This document shows, one piece after another, positions 47,203-55,611 of a stretch of 64,000 nucleotides of DNA (its first letter is position 1; every line of letters starts with the position of its first letter). Source of the DNA: Aeromonas allosaccharophila (lineage in GTDB: Bacteria; Pseudomonadota; Gammaproteobacteria; Enterobacterales; Aeromonadaceae). A program made the position numbers and the translations under genes. Below the pieces are notes generated by a model. That model was given only the letters and a program-made list of their open reading frames with translations. It did not search any database and had not been told where the DNA came from. The stretch covers positions 163,263 to 227,262 of the forward strand of contig NZ_CDBR01000005.1 of the NCBI RefSeq assembly GCF_000819685.1. The letters run 5' to 3'.

Positions 47203-48828
47203 TTACAGCTGCGGGCCTGCCGCAACCAGACGTTTGCCTTCGTCGTTATCGGTGAAGCGCTCGAAGTTCTTGATGAAGCGGCCTGCCAGATCGACGGCCT
47301 TGGCATCCCACTCGGCCTTGTCGGCGTAAGTGTCGCGCGGGTCGAGGATCGCCGGGTTCACATCGTGCAGCGCTGTCGGGATCTCCAGATTGAAGATTGG
47401 CAGCACCTTGGTCTCGGCCTTCTCGATGGAGCCATCCAGGATGGCGTCGATGATGGCGCGGGTATCCTTGATGGAGATGCGCTTGCCGGTGCCGTTCCAG
47501 CCGGTGTTGACCAGATAGGCCTCTGCACCTGCCGCTTCCATCCGTTTCACCAGCTCCTGACCGTACTTGGTCGGGTGCAGGGAGAGGAAGGCTGCGCCAA
47601 AGCAGGAGGAGAAGGTCGGCGTCGGCTCGGTGATGCCGCGCTCGGTACCGGCCAGTTTGGCGGTGAAGCCAGAGAGGAAGTGGTACTTGGTCTGCTCTTT
47701 GGTCAGTTTGGAGACCGGGGGCAGCACGCCGAAGGCGTCGGCAGTCAGGAAGATCACCTTGTTGGCGTGACCTGCCTTGGAGACCGGCTTGACGATGTTT
47801 TCGATGTGATAGATGGGGTAGGAGACGCGGGTGTTCTCGGTCTTGGAGCCATCATCGAAGTCGATGGTGCCATCGGCAGCAACGGTTACGTTCTCCAGCA
47901 GCGCATCGCGACGGATGGCGTGGTAGATGTCCGGCTCTGCCTCTTCGGAGAGCTTGATGGTCTTGGCGTAGCAGCCACCTTCGAAGTTGAATACGCCGTC
48001 GTCGTCCCAGCCGTGCTCGTCATCGCCGATCAGCTGACGCTTGGGATCGGTGGAGAGGGTGGTCTTGCCGGTGCCGGAGAGGCCGAAGAAGATGGCGACG
48101 TCGCCGTCCTGACCCACGTTGGCGGAGCAGTGCATGGAGGCAATGCCGCGCAGGGGCAGGAAGTAGTTCATCATCGAGAACATGCCCTTCTTCATCTCGC
48201 CACCGTACCAGGTGCCGCCGATGAGCTGGATCTTCTCGGTCAGGTTGAAGGCAACAAAGTTCTCGGAGTTGAGACCCTGCTCCTTCCAGTTCGGGTTGGT
48301 GCACTTGGCACCGTTCATCACCACGAAGTCAGGCTTGAAGGTTTTCAGCTCTTCATCGCTCGGGCGGATGAACATGTTCTTCACGAAGTGAGCCTGCCAG
48401 GCCACCTCGGTGATGACGCGCACGGCCAGACGGGTATCCGGGTTGGCACCGCAGAAGCCGTCGACCACAAACAGGCGCTTGCCGGAGAGCTGTTTGGTGA
48501 CCAGCGCTTTCAGATGTGACCACACTTCCGGGCTAATGGCTTTGTTATCGTTTTTACCCTGGTCAGACCACCATACAGTATTCTGGGTAGTGGCATCTTT
48601 GACGATATATTTATCTTTAGGGGAGCGACCGGTGAAGATCCCGGTGTTGACGTTGACGGCGCCCAGCTCGGTCACCACACCGCGCTCGAACCCTTCCAGG
48701 TCAGAACGTGTCTCTTCCGCGAAAAGCTGGTCGTAAGAGGGGTTGCGAACGATTTCTTGGCTGTTTGTGATGCCGTACTGGTCCAGTCCTAATTGTTGGG
48801 CCAGGGTGGGTTCTGCCACGATTGTCAT
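47203..48828 (-). CDS. pckA: Phosphoenolpyruvate carboxykinase (ATP)
   Basis: Gluconeogenic conversion of oxaloacetate to PEP. The 541-aa product has the kinase-1a P-loop [11 protein letters not shown] (about 250-260) and kinase-2 [22 protein letters not shown] (about 268-289, metal Asp). It also has the substrate-binding GRSPKDKY (about 68-75) and [16 protein letters not shown] (about 211). It starts at ATG 48828 behind CAGGAG. The order hslR-hslO-pckA on one strand is conserved in related gammaproteobacteria. Confidence 0.97.
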   Translation of the reverse strand: MTIVAEPTLAQQLGLDQYGITNSQEIVRNPSYDQLFAEETRSDLEGFERGVVTELGAVNVNTGIFTGRSPKDKYIVKDATTQNTVWWSDQGKNDNKAISPEVWSHLKALVTKQLSGKRLFVVDGFCGANPDTRLAVRVITEVAWQAHFVKNMFIRPSDEELKTFKPDFVVMNGAKCTNPNWKEQGLNSENFVAFNLTEKIQLIGGTWYGGEMKKGMFSMMNYFLPLRGIASMHCSANVGQDGDVAIFFGLSGTGKTTLSTDPKRQLIGDDEHGWDDDGVFNFEGGCYAKTIKLSEEAEPDIYHAIRRDALLENVTVAADGTIDFDDGSKTENTRVSYPIYHIENIVKPVSKAGHANKVIFLTADAFGVLPPVSKLTKEQTKYHFLSGFTAKLAGTERGITEPTPTFSSCFGAAFLSLHPTKYGQELVKRMEAAGAEAYLVNTGWNGTGKRISIKDTRAIIDAILDGSIEKAETKVLPIFNLEIPTALHDVNPAILDPRDTYADKAEWDAKAVDLAGRFIKNFERFTDNDEGKRLVAAGPQL

Positions 48829-48950
48829 TGTATTCTCCTGGGTTCAGAGGTTGGTAGGGTTCTATCTGACGGTCATCCTATCACTTAGGTGGTAGAGTTT
48901 AGCGATCGCCATCAAACTTTATAAAATAGGGTATTTTTTTGTTATTAAAG

Positions 48951-48978
48951 TTAAAGGCGGGTTTTGCCCGCCTTTAAT
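48951..48978 (-). terminator. Terminator after hslO
   Basis: The stem TTAAAGGCGGG/CCCGCCTTTAA abuts the hslO stop. The minus-strand continuation is T-rich (CTTTAATAAC). Confidence 0.7.
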
Positions 48979-49865
48979 TAGTGTAACTGGTTTGCATCAT
49001 TGCTGGGAGCCCTGCTGAACAGGGTTTCGACATCGATCCCATTAAATTGGTACTGGGCGCCGCAATAATCACAGTGCATGTCGATCTTGCCGAGCTCCTG
49101 CACCATCTCCATGACTTCTTCCTTTTCTATCTGCAACAGGGCCCCTTCGCAGCGCTCGCGGGAGCAGGTGCAACGGAACTCGACCGCCTGCGGATCGAAC
49201 ACCCGTACCTTGTCCTGATGGTAGAGACGGTAGAGGATCTCTTCCGCTTCCAGCCCGAACAGCTCTTCATCCTTGATGGTGCTGGTGAGCTGGGTCAGGT
49301 GATCGAAATCGTTGCTGTGATCCTCGCTCTGGGCGGGCAGCTCCTGCAGCATGATGCCGGCGGCGCGCGGCGCACCTTCGTGGTAGCCGGTGCGGATCCA
49401 CAACTTGGTCGCCAGCTGTTCGGAGCGGGCGAAGTAGTGCTCCAGGCAGCCTGCCAGGGTGTCGGCGTCCAGCGCGATGATGCCCTGATAGCGCTCGCCC
49501 TGTTCCGGGGTGATGGTGATGATCAGCTGGCCATTGCCGATCAGGCTCTGCAGCTTGCCATCGCTCGGCAGCTCGCCTTCATAGCGGGCCACGCCGCGCA
49601 GTTGCTGGTTGTTGTCACCGTTGATCACGGCCAGACGCACCGGGCCATCGCCCTGCAGCTGTACAGTGATGGAGCCTTCAAACTTGAGGGTGGCGGTCAG
49701 CAGGCTGGTGGCGACCAGCAGCTCGCCCAGCAGTTTTTGCACCTGCACCGGGTAGTTCTGGGCTTCCACCACGTGGCGGTAGGTGTGATCCAGCTGGACC
49801 AGCTCGCCACGCACTTCGTACTCTTCAAACAGATAGCGATACAGCAGATCTTGGTTGCTCATCAT
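48978..49865 (-). CDS. hslO: Redox-regulated chaperonin Hsp33
   Basis: Holdase chaperone activated by oxidative unfolding. The 295-aa product has the N-terminal core (DLLYRYLFEEYEVRGELV; NGQLIITITPEQGERYQG) and the C-terminal redox switch. All four zinc cysteines are present: C-x-C in FRCTCSRERC (about 234-236) and C-x-x-C in MHCDYC (about 267-270). Two adjacent ATGs (49865 and 49862) follow CAGGAA. It lies downstream of hslR, with which it probably forms a heat-shock operon. Confidence 0.95.
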   Translation of the reverse strand: MMSNQDLLYRYLFEEYEVRGELVQLDHTYRHVVEAQNYPVQVQKLLGELLVATSLLTATLKFEGSITVQLQGDGPVRLAVINGDNNQQLRGVARYEGELPSDGKLQSLIGNGQLIITITPEQGERYQGIIALDADTLAGCLEHYFARSEQLATKLWIRTGYHEGAPRAAGIMLQELPAQSEDHSNDFDHLTQLTSTIKDEELFGLEAEEILYRLYHQDKVRVFDPQAVEFRCTCSRERCEGALLQIEKEEVMEMVQELGKIDMHCDYCGAQYQFNGIDVETLFSRAPSNDANQLH

Positions 49866-49939
49866 GTATTCCTGGCTTTTCGGTGAGGTAAATCGGGCGG
49901 GCTGGGGTTGCTGCCAGCCCGGTATCAAATCGGGGTCGG

Positions 49940-50338
49940 TCAGTACTGTTTGACCCTGAGCAACTGGCGTCGCTCCTGCTTGTCGGGGCGGCGCTCGGGG
50001 CTGGGAGCAAACTGGCTGTTGAAGCGGCGTGCCTCGCTGTTCTCGGCCCGTTTCTTCAGGCTCTCGGCGGTCTCTTCATAGAGCTGCTGGGCCAGCGGGG
50101 CCGATTTGCGCTGCTCGCTCAAGGCCAGCACCCGCACTTCGCGTTCGTCCTGCCCCTGCCAGAAGCGGATCAGTGCACCCACTTCCACCTGTTTGCCCGG
50201 TTTGCTGCGCTGACCATTGTAGTGCACCTTGCCCCCGTCTATCTGATCCCGCGCCACGGAGCGGGTCTTGTAGAAACGGGCCGCCCACAGCCACTTGTCG
50301 AGACGAACCTCAAGGGGACTTTCTGCATGATTGGGCAT
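49940..50338 (-). CDS. hslR: Heat-shock protein 15, ribosome-associated S4-domain RNA-binding protein
   Basis: The 132-aa protein has an S4 domain at about 10-70 (VRLDKWLWAARFYKTRSVARDQIDGGKVHYNGQ is the canonical S4 helix pair, broken here only for description). A basic C-terminal tail (SPERRPDKQERRQLLRVKQ) follows. Hsp15 rescues stalled 50S subunits carrying peptidyl-tRNA. ATG 50338 (MPNHAES) follows GGAGCC. It is upstream of hslO in the same direction, 74 bases apart. Confidence 0.93.
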   Translation of the reverse strand: MPNHAESPLEVRLDKWLWAARFYKTRSVARDQIDGGKVHYNGQRSKPGKQVEVGALIRFWQGQDEREVRVLALSEQRKSAPLAQQLYEETAESLKKRAENSEARRFNSQFAPSPERRPDKQERRQLLRVKQY

Positions 50339-50540
50339 GAACAGGCTCCATAACGGGGAAAAGAGGTGGTCGATTATACCAGAGCACGGGGTCGGGATAG
50401 AAACCGGGCAGCCGCAGCGCGGGGCGCAAACCATGTCAAGGTGATGCAACATATGGGCAGTTTGCTGATTCACAAGGGAAAGCCGGTGCGTTATCGGGCA
50501 TGTATGGGGTAGGGAAGGGCCTTCATACCGCGTATATAAA

Positions 50541-50567
50541 GCTGCCGCCCCGGTTGGGAGCGGCAGC
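50541..50567 (-). terminator. Terminator after the 126-aa membrane protein gene
   Basis: The stem GCTGCCGC/GCGGCAGC is followed on the minus strand by TTTATATA. Confidence 0.75.
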
Positions 50568-50593
50568 GTTCACATCCATCGACTCGGGCTGAG

Positions 50594-50974
50594 TCAGAAG
50601 TGATCGTGCTGATCCGGCTTCTTCTGGTCATGCGGGCCTTCGCTGTGGGCGATGGCGGTGCGGATCAGATCAACCCCGGCGCGGATAATCAGCACCCCCA
50701 TGTTGACCAGCTTGACGCAGACCCACATGAAGGTGATGAGCAGGATCAGCTTGAGCACGGTCTGGAACGCTTCCAGGAAGTTCTGCTCCAGCTGGGAGGT
50801 CAGGCCGTTGGCGCTGGTCATCAGCCAGGTGTAGACCTCGCGCACGAACGGGATGCGGCTTGGCATCTCCAGCACATCCAGTGCGGCAGGGAGCGCCTGG
50901 AAGATGACGATGCTGCCGAACAGGATCAAAATGACACCGATGGCGATGCCGAGGAAAAAGCCGAACTGTCTCAT
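50594..50974 (-). CDS. Hypothetical membrane protein (126 aa, two TM)
   Basis: The protein starts MRQFGFFLGIAIGVILILFG with TM1 at about 4-26. A 45-residue soluble loop with conserved-looking aromatics (FVREVYTWLMTSANGL) follows, then TM2 (about 73-103: FQTVLKLILLITFMWVCVKLVNMGVLI). The tail is rich in His/Asp/Lys (SEGPHDQKKPDQHDHF). ATG 50974 is chosen because GGAG is seven bases upstream; ATG 50998 is in frame. No family function is known to me. It lies divergent from the Nudix-PAP2 gene. Confidence 0.68.
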   Translation of the reverse strand: MRQFGFFLGIAIGVILILFGSIVIFQALPAALDVLEMPSRIPFVREVYTWLMTSANGLTSQLEQNFLEAFQTVLKLILLITFMWVCVKLVNMGVLIIRAGVDLIRTAIAHSEGPHDQKKPDQHDHF

Positions 50975-51159
50975 GGAGGGCTCCAGCATTTGCTGCATGA
51001 AATTGAAGATAGCCGCCAATAGTAGGGAGTGCCCCGCTTCATCGCAATCTTCCGTGCACCGCCAGCGCGGCGGGAACGGCGGCGATCCGGCCGCTACCAT
51101 TGCCCAACTATCTGATTTCTGGGAGGCTTGTCGCCATTGTGCATAGGGAAAGCAAATTG

Positions 51160-52566
51160 ATGTCGAGAACCCTCTTTTTACTGTTGCTGACGCTGATTGC
51201 CGCTGTGCCTGCGGTGAGTGCCGAACCGGCGGCTCCCTCGGCCCCCTCGGCCCCCTCGGCGGCCGCCTGCGCCATCCGCCATCAGGAGCAACTGCTGCTG
51301 GTGCAGGATCGCATCTCCTCCCGCTACAGCCTGAGCGGCGGCTATATCGATGGCGGCGAGCGCCCGCAGCAGGCGGCGCTGCGCGAACTCTATGAAGAGA
51401 CCGGCCTGCACGGCGAAATCGTCGCGGATCTTGGCCGCTGGCAGAAAGCGCAGGTCTTTGCCTGCCGCACCCTTCAGCCCATCGTCGCCCAGCAAGACAC
51501 AGCGTTTGTCTCGATCCTGAAGGCCCCCAATCTGGGGGGCGAGATCCTCAACGCCCGGCTGATCGCCACCGACCAGCTCCCCCGTGAGCAGCGCCGTTTC
51601 CCGGATCAGCTCGACTGGCTGCAAGCCCAGCTTGAGCAGGTGCCCGAGAGCGAGGTGCGCTGGCAGGCCGATTTCGTGGCGCAGGGCAATGCGCTGCATC
51701 AGGTCGAGATCCCGCTGATGATGCGCCTGCAGCAGTGGCTGGGGTCCGATGTCTGGTGGCTGTCGGTCAGCAATCTGTTTGGTTCAGGCGGCTTTCAGCT
51801 TGCCCTGATACCTTTGCTGCTCCCGCTGCTGGGGTGGCCACGACTGCGCCAGCTGCTGTTCGCCATGCTCTGGCTCGGGCTGCTGGTGCAGGCGGGCAAG
51901 GAGGGGATCGGCTGGCCGCGCCCCTTCCATCTGCAACCAGAGCTGGCAACCCAGAGCGCGCAAGGCTTTGGCATGCCGAGCGGCCATACCGCCTCGGCCC
52001 TACTGTTCTGGGGGGCGCTGCTTGGCTGGCTGTGGCCGACGCACCGCTGGCGGGCGCTTTCGCTGGCCCTGTTGCTGGCGCTGGTCACCGGTCTGGCGCG
52101 GGTCTGGCTCGGAGTACACTTTATCTCTGACGTGGCGGCCGGGTTGCTGATCGGCGCCTTGCTGCTGGCTGCTCGCCCCTGCTGGCGTGCCGATGGGCAT
52201 GCGGTTGGCTGGCTGCTGCTGATTGCCGCCGCACTGGCACTCGGGGGGCTGACCCAATCGGCCCATCTGACCGGGATCGGCCTGACGGCGCTCGGGCTCT
52301 GGATGGGCGGCTTGCTTACCCTGAGCCGTAGCGGTTATCCCCCCATCCTGGCCGGCGCAGTCACGCTGGCGGGGGGCACTGTGATCGGGGCCGGGCTGTG
52401 GGCGGTGCCGCTGCTGACCAGCAGCTCGCTCACTATCCTGCTCGGCCAGTTATCGCTCTTTTTCGGGCTGGGGCTCTGGTTGAGCGCGGGCCTCTGGTGG
52501 ATACTCTCTTTCTTGAAATGCGATACACGACCCAAGGGCAACGGCTCTGACAAGGGAACTCTATGA
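51160..52566 (+). CDS. Bifunctional Nudix hydrolase - PAP2 phosphatase fusion
   Basis: The 468-aa protein has a signal peptide (LFLLLLTLIAAVPAVSAE) and a Pro-Ala-Ser linker (repeated PSA, 9-bp DNA repeats at 51234-51262). The Nudix domain contains a perfect Nudix box (GYIDGGE-x7-REL-x-EETGL, about 63-85). A seven-helix PAP2 domain follows (about 205-465), with motifs KEGIGWPRPF, PSGHTASALL and ARVWLGVHFISDVAAG. The first motif is a variant of the K-x6-RP signature. The signal peptide places both catalytic domains on the periplasmic side, so a lipid-linked or exported nucleotide substrate is plausible. Its stop overlaps the next start (ATGA). Confidence 0.87.
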   Translation: MSRTLFLLLLTLIAAVPAVSAEPAAPSAPSAPSAAACAIRHQEQLLLVQDRISSRYSLSGGYIDGGERPQQAALRELYEETGLHGEIVADLGRWQKAQVFACRTLQPIVAQQDTAFVSILKAPNLGGEILNARLIATDQLPREQRRFPDQLDWLQAQLEQVPESEVRWQADFVAQGNALHQVEIPLMMRLQQWLGSDVWWLSVSNLFGSGGFQLALIPLLLPLLGWPRLRQLLFAMLWLGLLVQAGKEGIGWPRPFHLQPELATQSAQGFGMPSGHTASALLFWGALLGWLWPTHRWRALSLALLLALVTGLARVWLGVHFISDVAAGLLIGALLLAARPCWRADGHAVGWLLLIAAALALGGLTQSAHLTGIGLTALGLWMGGLLTLSRSGYPPILAGAVTLAGGTVIGAGLWAVPLLTSSSLTILLGQLSLFFGLGLWLSAGLWWILSFLKCDTRPKGNGSDKGTL

Positions 52567-53648
52567 ATGTGAAAAAAGTGGATTTGGCCAAGACAACCCT
52601 GGGGGTGCTGTTTATCAGCCTCCTGATTATCTCCTGTTTCTTGGTGTTGCAGCCCTTCCTGCCAGCACTGGTGTGGGCCACCATGATCACCATCGCCACC
52701 TGGCCGCTGATGCTGATGATGCAGCGCCTGCTGTGGGGCAAGCGTTCGCTGGCGGCCCTGTTTATGACGCTGGTGCTGCTGCTGATATTTGTCATCCCGC
52801 TCTTTATGACGCTGGCCAATGTGGCGGAGAAGGCCCCCATGCTGATCGAGCTGGGCACCCATATCAGCCAGTCGCCGCCGCCAGAGCTGCTCTGGCTGCA
52901 ACAGATCCCGCTGGTGGGTACCAAGTTGTATGAGTTCTGGCAGCAAATTCTGGCGAGCGGTGGTCAGGTGCTGTTTGCCAAGCTGGCGCCCTATTTCGGC
53001 CAGACCGCCCGCTGGCTGGCCTCTCAGGCCGGTAATCTGGGGCTGCTGTTCGTTCACTTCCTGCTGACGGTCGGTATCTGCGGTTTGCTCTATCACTCGG
53101 GTGAAGTGGTGGCGACCGGCATTCGCCGCTTTGCCCACCGGCTGGCGGGCCAACGGGGTGACAATGCCACCGTGCTCGCTTCACAGGCGATCCGCGCCGT
53201 GGCGATGGGGGTGGTGGTGACAGCGCTGGTGCAATCCACGGTGGCCGGTGTCGGCCTGCTGATTGCCGGTATCCCCTACGCCATGATCTTGGTGGTGGTG
53301 ATGTTCCTGCTGATCGTCGCCCAGATCGGCCCCTTCCCGGTGCTGCTGGCCTGTATCGGCTATCTCTACTGGAGCGGCGACACCACCTGGGGCACCTTCC
53401 TGCTGGTATGGTCACTGTTTGCGGGCACCATGGACAACTTCCTGCGCCCCTTCCTGATCAAGCGTGGCGCCGACCTGCCGCTGATCCTGATCCTGGTGGG
53501 TGTTATCGGTGGCTTGCTGACCATGGGGATCATCGGTCTGTTTATCGGCCCCGTGGTGCTGGCGGTGGGTTACACCCTGCTGGATGCCTGGATCAAGGAA
53601 GATGACCAACCGGCGACCGCTGCGGTTGAAGCGCCCAAGGCCCAATAA
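52563..53648 (+). CDS. ydiK: AI-2E family transporter, YdiK-like
   Basis: The 361-aa inner-membrane protein has about eight TM helices of the AI-2 exporter/permease superfamily (PurR-regulated permease PerM/YdiK). LVLQPFLPALVWATMITIATWP lies at about 22-43, and FLLIVAQIGPFPVLLACIGYLYW and TMDNFLRPFLIKRGADLPLILILVGVIGG at about 250-320. The C-terminal tail is charged. The start overlaps the Nudix-PAP2 stop by four bases, so the two are translationally coupled; the substrate is unproven. Confidence 0.88.
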   Translation: MNVKKVDLAKTTLGVLFISLLIISCFLVLQPFLPALVWATMITIATWPLMLMMQRLLWGKRSLAALFMTLVLLLIFVIPLFMTLANVAEKAPMLIELGTHISQSPPPELLWLQQIPLVGTKLYEFWQQILASGGQVLFAKLAPYFGQTARWLASQAGNLGLLFVHFLLTVGICGLLYHSGEVVATGIRRFAHRLAGQRGDNATVLASQAIRAVAMGVVVTALVQSTVAGVGLLIAGIPYAMILVVVMFLLIVAQIGPFPVLLACIGYLYWSGDTTWGTFLLVWSLFAGTMDNFLRPFLIKRGADLPLILILVGVIGGLLTMGIIGLFIGPVVLAVGYTLLDAWIKEDDQPATAAVEAPKAQ

Positions 53649-53706
53649 CGATTCAGTAAAAAGACGATTCGGTAACAAGACGATTCAGCCATCCATCGTT
53701 GATACC

Positions 53707-53736
53707 AAGAGCCGCCCATAAGGGCGGCTCTTTTAT
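53707..53736 (+). terminator. Terminator after ydiK
   Basis: The stem AAGAGCCGCCC/GGGCGGCTCTT is followed by TTTATTT. Confidence 0.9.
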
Positions 53737-53817
53737 TTGTGGTGATTATGATTATTGCGATCGTGTCGGATTGGTTGATCCGCTCTAACCTGCATATCCC
53801 ATATATTACCGTCCCAT

Positions 53818-53850
53818 GCAGGTTCGATTAGCGAAGCGTAATCGGACGAT
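53818..53850 (+). repeat. Palindromic core, copy A (inverted relative to B and C)
   Basis: GGTTCGATTA-GCGAAGCG-TAATCGGACG can form a hairpin. The same core recurs in reverse orientation at about 53944-53976 and 54815-54848. Confidence 0.75.
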
Positions 53851-53865
53851 CGAGGCACAGTTGCC

Positions 53866-53983
53866 CCGGAGTTTCCGTCAATCATCGGCCTCTGTCAGAG
53901 GGGGAATTGGGTGACCGTGATAGCGGGAGAATTGATTGACGCGAACGTCCGATTACGCCTTACGGCTAATCGAACCTACGGGC
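53866..53983 (-). repeat. Repeat Y, copy B (about 120 bp)
   Basis: Aligns over its length with 54735-54856. Both contain GCGAACGTCCGATTACGCCTT, a palindromic core, and end CGAACCTACGGGCTG. Internal substitutions indicate old divergence. Confidence 0.75.
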
Positions 53984-54025
53984 TGGCTATACGGAGTTTG
54001 TTCAGAAAGGTGGGTTTCCTAATTT
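53982..54025 (-). repeat. Repeat X, copy B (about 44 bp)
   Basis: Direct-repeat partner of 54689-54734 (shared: GGC-ATAC, CAG-AAGGTGGGT, TCCTAATTT). It overlaps the stop codon of the GNAT gene, so X is fused to the end of that frame. Confidence 0.75.
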
Positions 54026-54486
54026 AAGCCTGTCTTCTTTGACATATTGTAGCCAGAAATGGCAAAGCCAACATCTTGATACAGTTTTAACGCTCTTTGA
54101 TTATGGTACGCCACTCGTAATTTAATTTGCTCAATCCCAATTGATGCTAATTTTGATTCAAACGCAGAAATTGCCAATTTCCCATAACCGTTATTGCGAC
54201 GATTTGAGAAAATGAAGAAGTCATAAATAAACGTGGATTTATCATCGGCGTTAATCGAATGCCACAAATAACCAACTAGTTCTGAATCTGATTCGATGCA
54301 CAATAATTCATGCTTATCGCTTTCCAAGCCATTAGGAAAACTACGAAGAAGCTCCTGATTGGCTAACTCTATCGCTCTATCTATTGAGTGGCCATAATTA
54401 TCAGCTATCTCACGGCTGTAATCATCAATAAAATAATCGCAATATGCTGGATATTCACTTGAGATCATAGGTCTGAGCTTAATCAT
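54019..54486 (-). CDS. GNAT-family acetyltransferase, AT-rich cassette-like gene
   Basis: The 155-aa GNAT domain starts MIKLRPMISSEYPAYCDYF with AAAGGATT upstream (54486). It shows ELVGYLWHSINADDKSTFIYDFFIF (strands 3-4), the acetyl-CoA loop RRNNGYGKLAI (about 98-108; Q/R-x-x-G-x-G/A pattern) and LRVAYHNQRALKLYQDVGF (about 127-145). Codons are strikingly AT-rich beside the GC-rich core genome, so recent transfer is likely. It begins 54 bases after a GTTAGGT core site of an attC-like palindrome and ends inside repeat X. GNAT genes are frequent integron-cassette cargo. Confidence 0.85.
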   Translation of the reverse strand: MIKLRPMISSEYPAYCDYFIDDYSREIADNYGHSIDRAIELANQELLRSFPNGLESDKHELLCIESDSELVGYLWHSINADDKSTFIYDFFIFSNRRNNGYGKLAISAFESKLASIGIEQIKLRVAYHNQRALKLYQDVGFAISGYNMSKKTGLN

Positions 54487-54539
54487 GTCTAATCCTTTAA
54501 AACGAGATAATGCCATATTAATGGGTGAGCTACGTTGCC

Positions 54540-54637
54540 ACCTAACCTAAACCATTGCACCATAAACACGAAACCCAACCTTACACCGAAAATGCCCAGC
54601 GTTGCGAATCATTCTGAAATGCTTTGCTATGTTGGCG
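54540..54637 (-). repeat. attC-like site preceding the GNAT gene
   Basis: On the minus strand an imperfect palindrome of about 98 bp runs from a GCCAAC-containing end (54636) to GTTAGGT (54546-54540). The latter is a perfect match to the integron core-site consensus GTTRRRY. The interior (GCAACGC, GGCATTTTCGG, GTGTTTATGGTG) has the wording typical of superintegron attC sites. The GNAT start follows closely, as expected for a cassette. Confidence 0.5.
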
Positions 54638-54688
54638 TGAATTTTGTGAAACATGCTATCGATAAAAAAGGACATCCATCCTGGCCAT

Positions 54689-54734
54689 GCTGGCGATACA
54701 GCAGTTTTCTCAGGAAGGTGGGTGTCCTAATTTT
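54689..54734 (-). repeat. Repeat X, copy C
   Basis: Second copy of the approximately 45-bp repeat at 53982-54025, in the same orientation. X copies flank the GNAT segment as direct repeats. Confidence 0.75.
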
Positions 54735-54856
54735 ACGGTTATCTCCGTGAGTCAGCGGCGGCCTGCCAGAGGGAAAATGCGGGTGGCCGTTATCGCGGGG
54801 AAATAGATTTACGCGAACGTCCGATTACGCCTTGCGGCTAATCGAACCTACGGGCT
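54735..54856 (-). repeat. Repeat Y, copy C
   Basis: Second copy of the approximately 120-bp repeat at 53866-53983, in the same orientation. It ends 9 bases from the stop of the AbiC-like gene. Confidence 0.75.
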
Positions 54857-54864
54857 GCCCGTGT

Positions 54865-55521
54865 TCATGGCTGCGATTTATCTATCCAAAACTCATATTC
54901 GATATTGTGTATTTTCTCGGTTCTGGTTAATGAACTAAGTAATAGTTGTATGGCATAATTATGCTTATCTAAGGAGCTACACACTTGTGGCCCCATGTAA
55001 GCAATGATTTTGTTTTTCTGGATCGGATAGTGAGTAGATTCAAGGCTTTTAATGTTTGAACATGTTTTTATATATAACAAACATGCCATGGCTCCTGACC
55101 ACATTGAATAGAGTTTGTGATGAGCTTGGTTTAGTTGATTGACAACAGCCAAGTCAATGCTATTTAGCTCACTGCTGTTTAAAGTGTTATATGTGCCGAT
55201 CAAGTAGCTACGGAGTGTAAGACCCTCACCCACTTCTTTATCCAATTCATTGTTCAATTCACCCAAATACTCAGTTAGCTGGGTTTCTTGAAGACTCACT
55301 AAGTGCTGCCGATGTTGGGCCATTTGCAAGTATATTTGCACGCATAATACAGACAACGTTAACAGAGTTAAAATGGGTGTGTAAACTCCACCAATATACC
55401 CTCCCAAATCAGACCACTCTTCCGGTTTTTCCCAAAAGCCGATACCAAATTGAAATGCATAAGTAGCTACTGGAGCAATCAGGATAAAGAAAACTATGGC
55501 AAATAGAATATTTCGGAACAC
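54865..55521 (-). CDS. AbiC-like membrane protein, possible phage-defence gene (cassette-like)
   Basis: The AT-rich 218-aa protein has TM1 at about 4-24 (ILFAIVFFILIAPVATYAF). The motif WSDLGGYIGGVYTPILTLLTL then leads into TM2 (about 38-66). After this comes a soluble domain that starts with a coiled-coil-like stretch (MAQHRQHLVSLQETQLTEYL). Two N-terminal helices, a G-G-x-x-x-P loop and a helical cytoplasmic domain are the layout of putative AbiC-type abortive-infection proteins; the match is by pattern, not search. It starts 21 bases from the right end of an attC-like palindrome and is followed by repeats Y and X. Confidence 0.6.
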   Translation of the reverse strand: MFRNILFAIVFFILIAPVATYAFQFGIGFWEKPEEWSDLGGYIGGVYTPILTLLTLSVLCVQIYLQMAQHRQHLVSLQETQLTEYLGELNNELDKEVGEGLTLRSYLIGTYNTLNSSELNSIDLAVVNQLNQAHHKLYSMWSGAMACLLYIKTCSNIKSLESTHYPIQKNKIIAYMGPQVCSSLDKHNYAIQLLLSSLTRTEKIHNIEYEFWIDKSQP

Positions 55522-55541
55522 TCATAACTCCAGATAGGCAT

Positions 55542-55611
55542 TAACGCCATGTTAAGGTTTAAGCACCGTAATGCCGATGCCACGGCAAACTGTCTCGTTC
55601 ACTAAGCGTTA
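55542..55611 (-). repeat. attC-like palindrome preceding the AbiC-like gene
   Basis: A 70-bp imperfect palindrome on the minus strand has ends TAACGC/GCGTTA and an inner GTTTGCCGT/ACGGTGCTTAAAC pairing. Its right end reads GCGTTAATGCC and lies 21 bases from the downstream start. The core-site consensus is matched only partly (5 of 7). Confidence 0.4.

Noticed and set aside
54535..54750. 71-aa + strand frame between the GNAT and AbiC-like genes
   Set aside because: It runs through the attC-like palindrome and repeat X. Composition follows the repeats, not a protein.
53866..54856. CRISPR array as explanation of the repeats
   Set aside because: Only two copies of each repeat exist, they are diverged and too long, and no regular spacers or cas genes are present.
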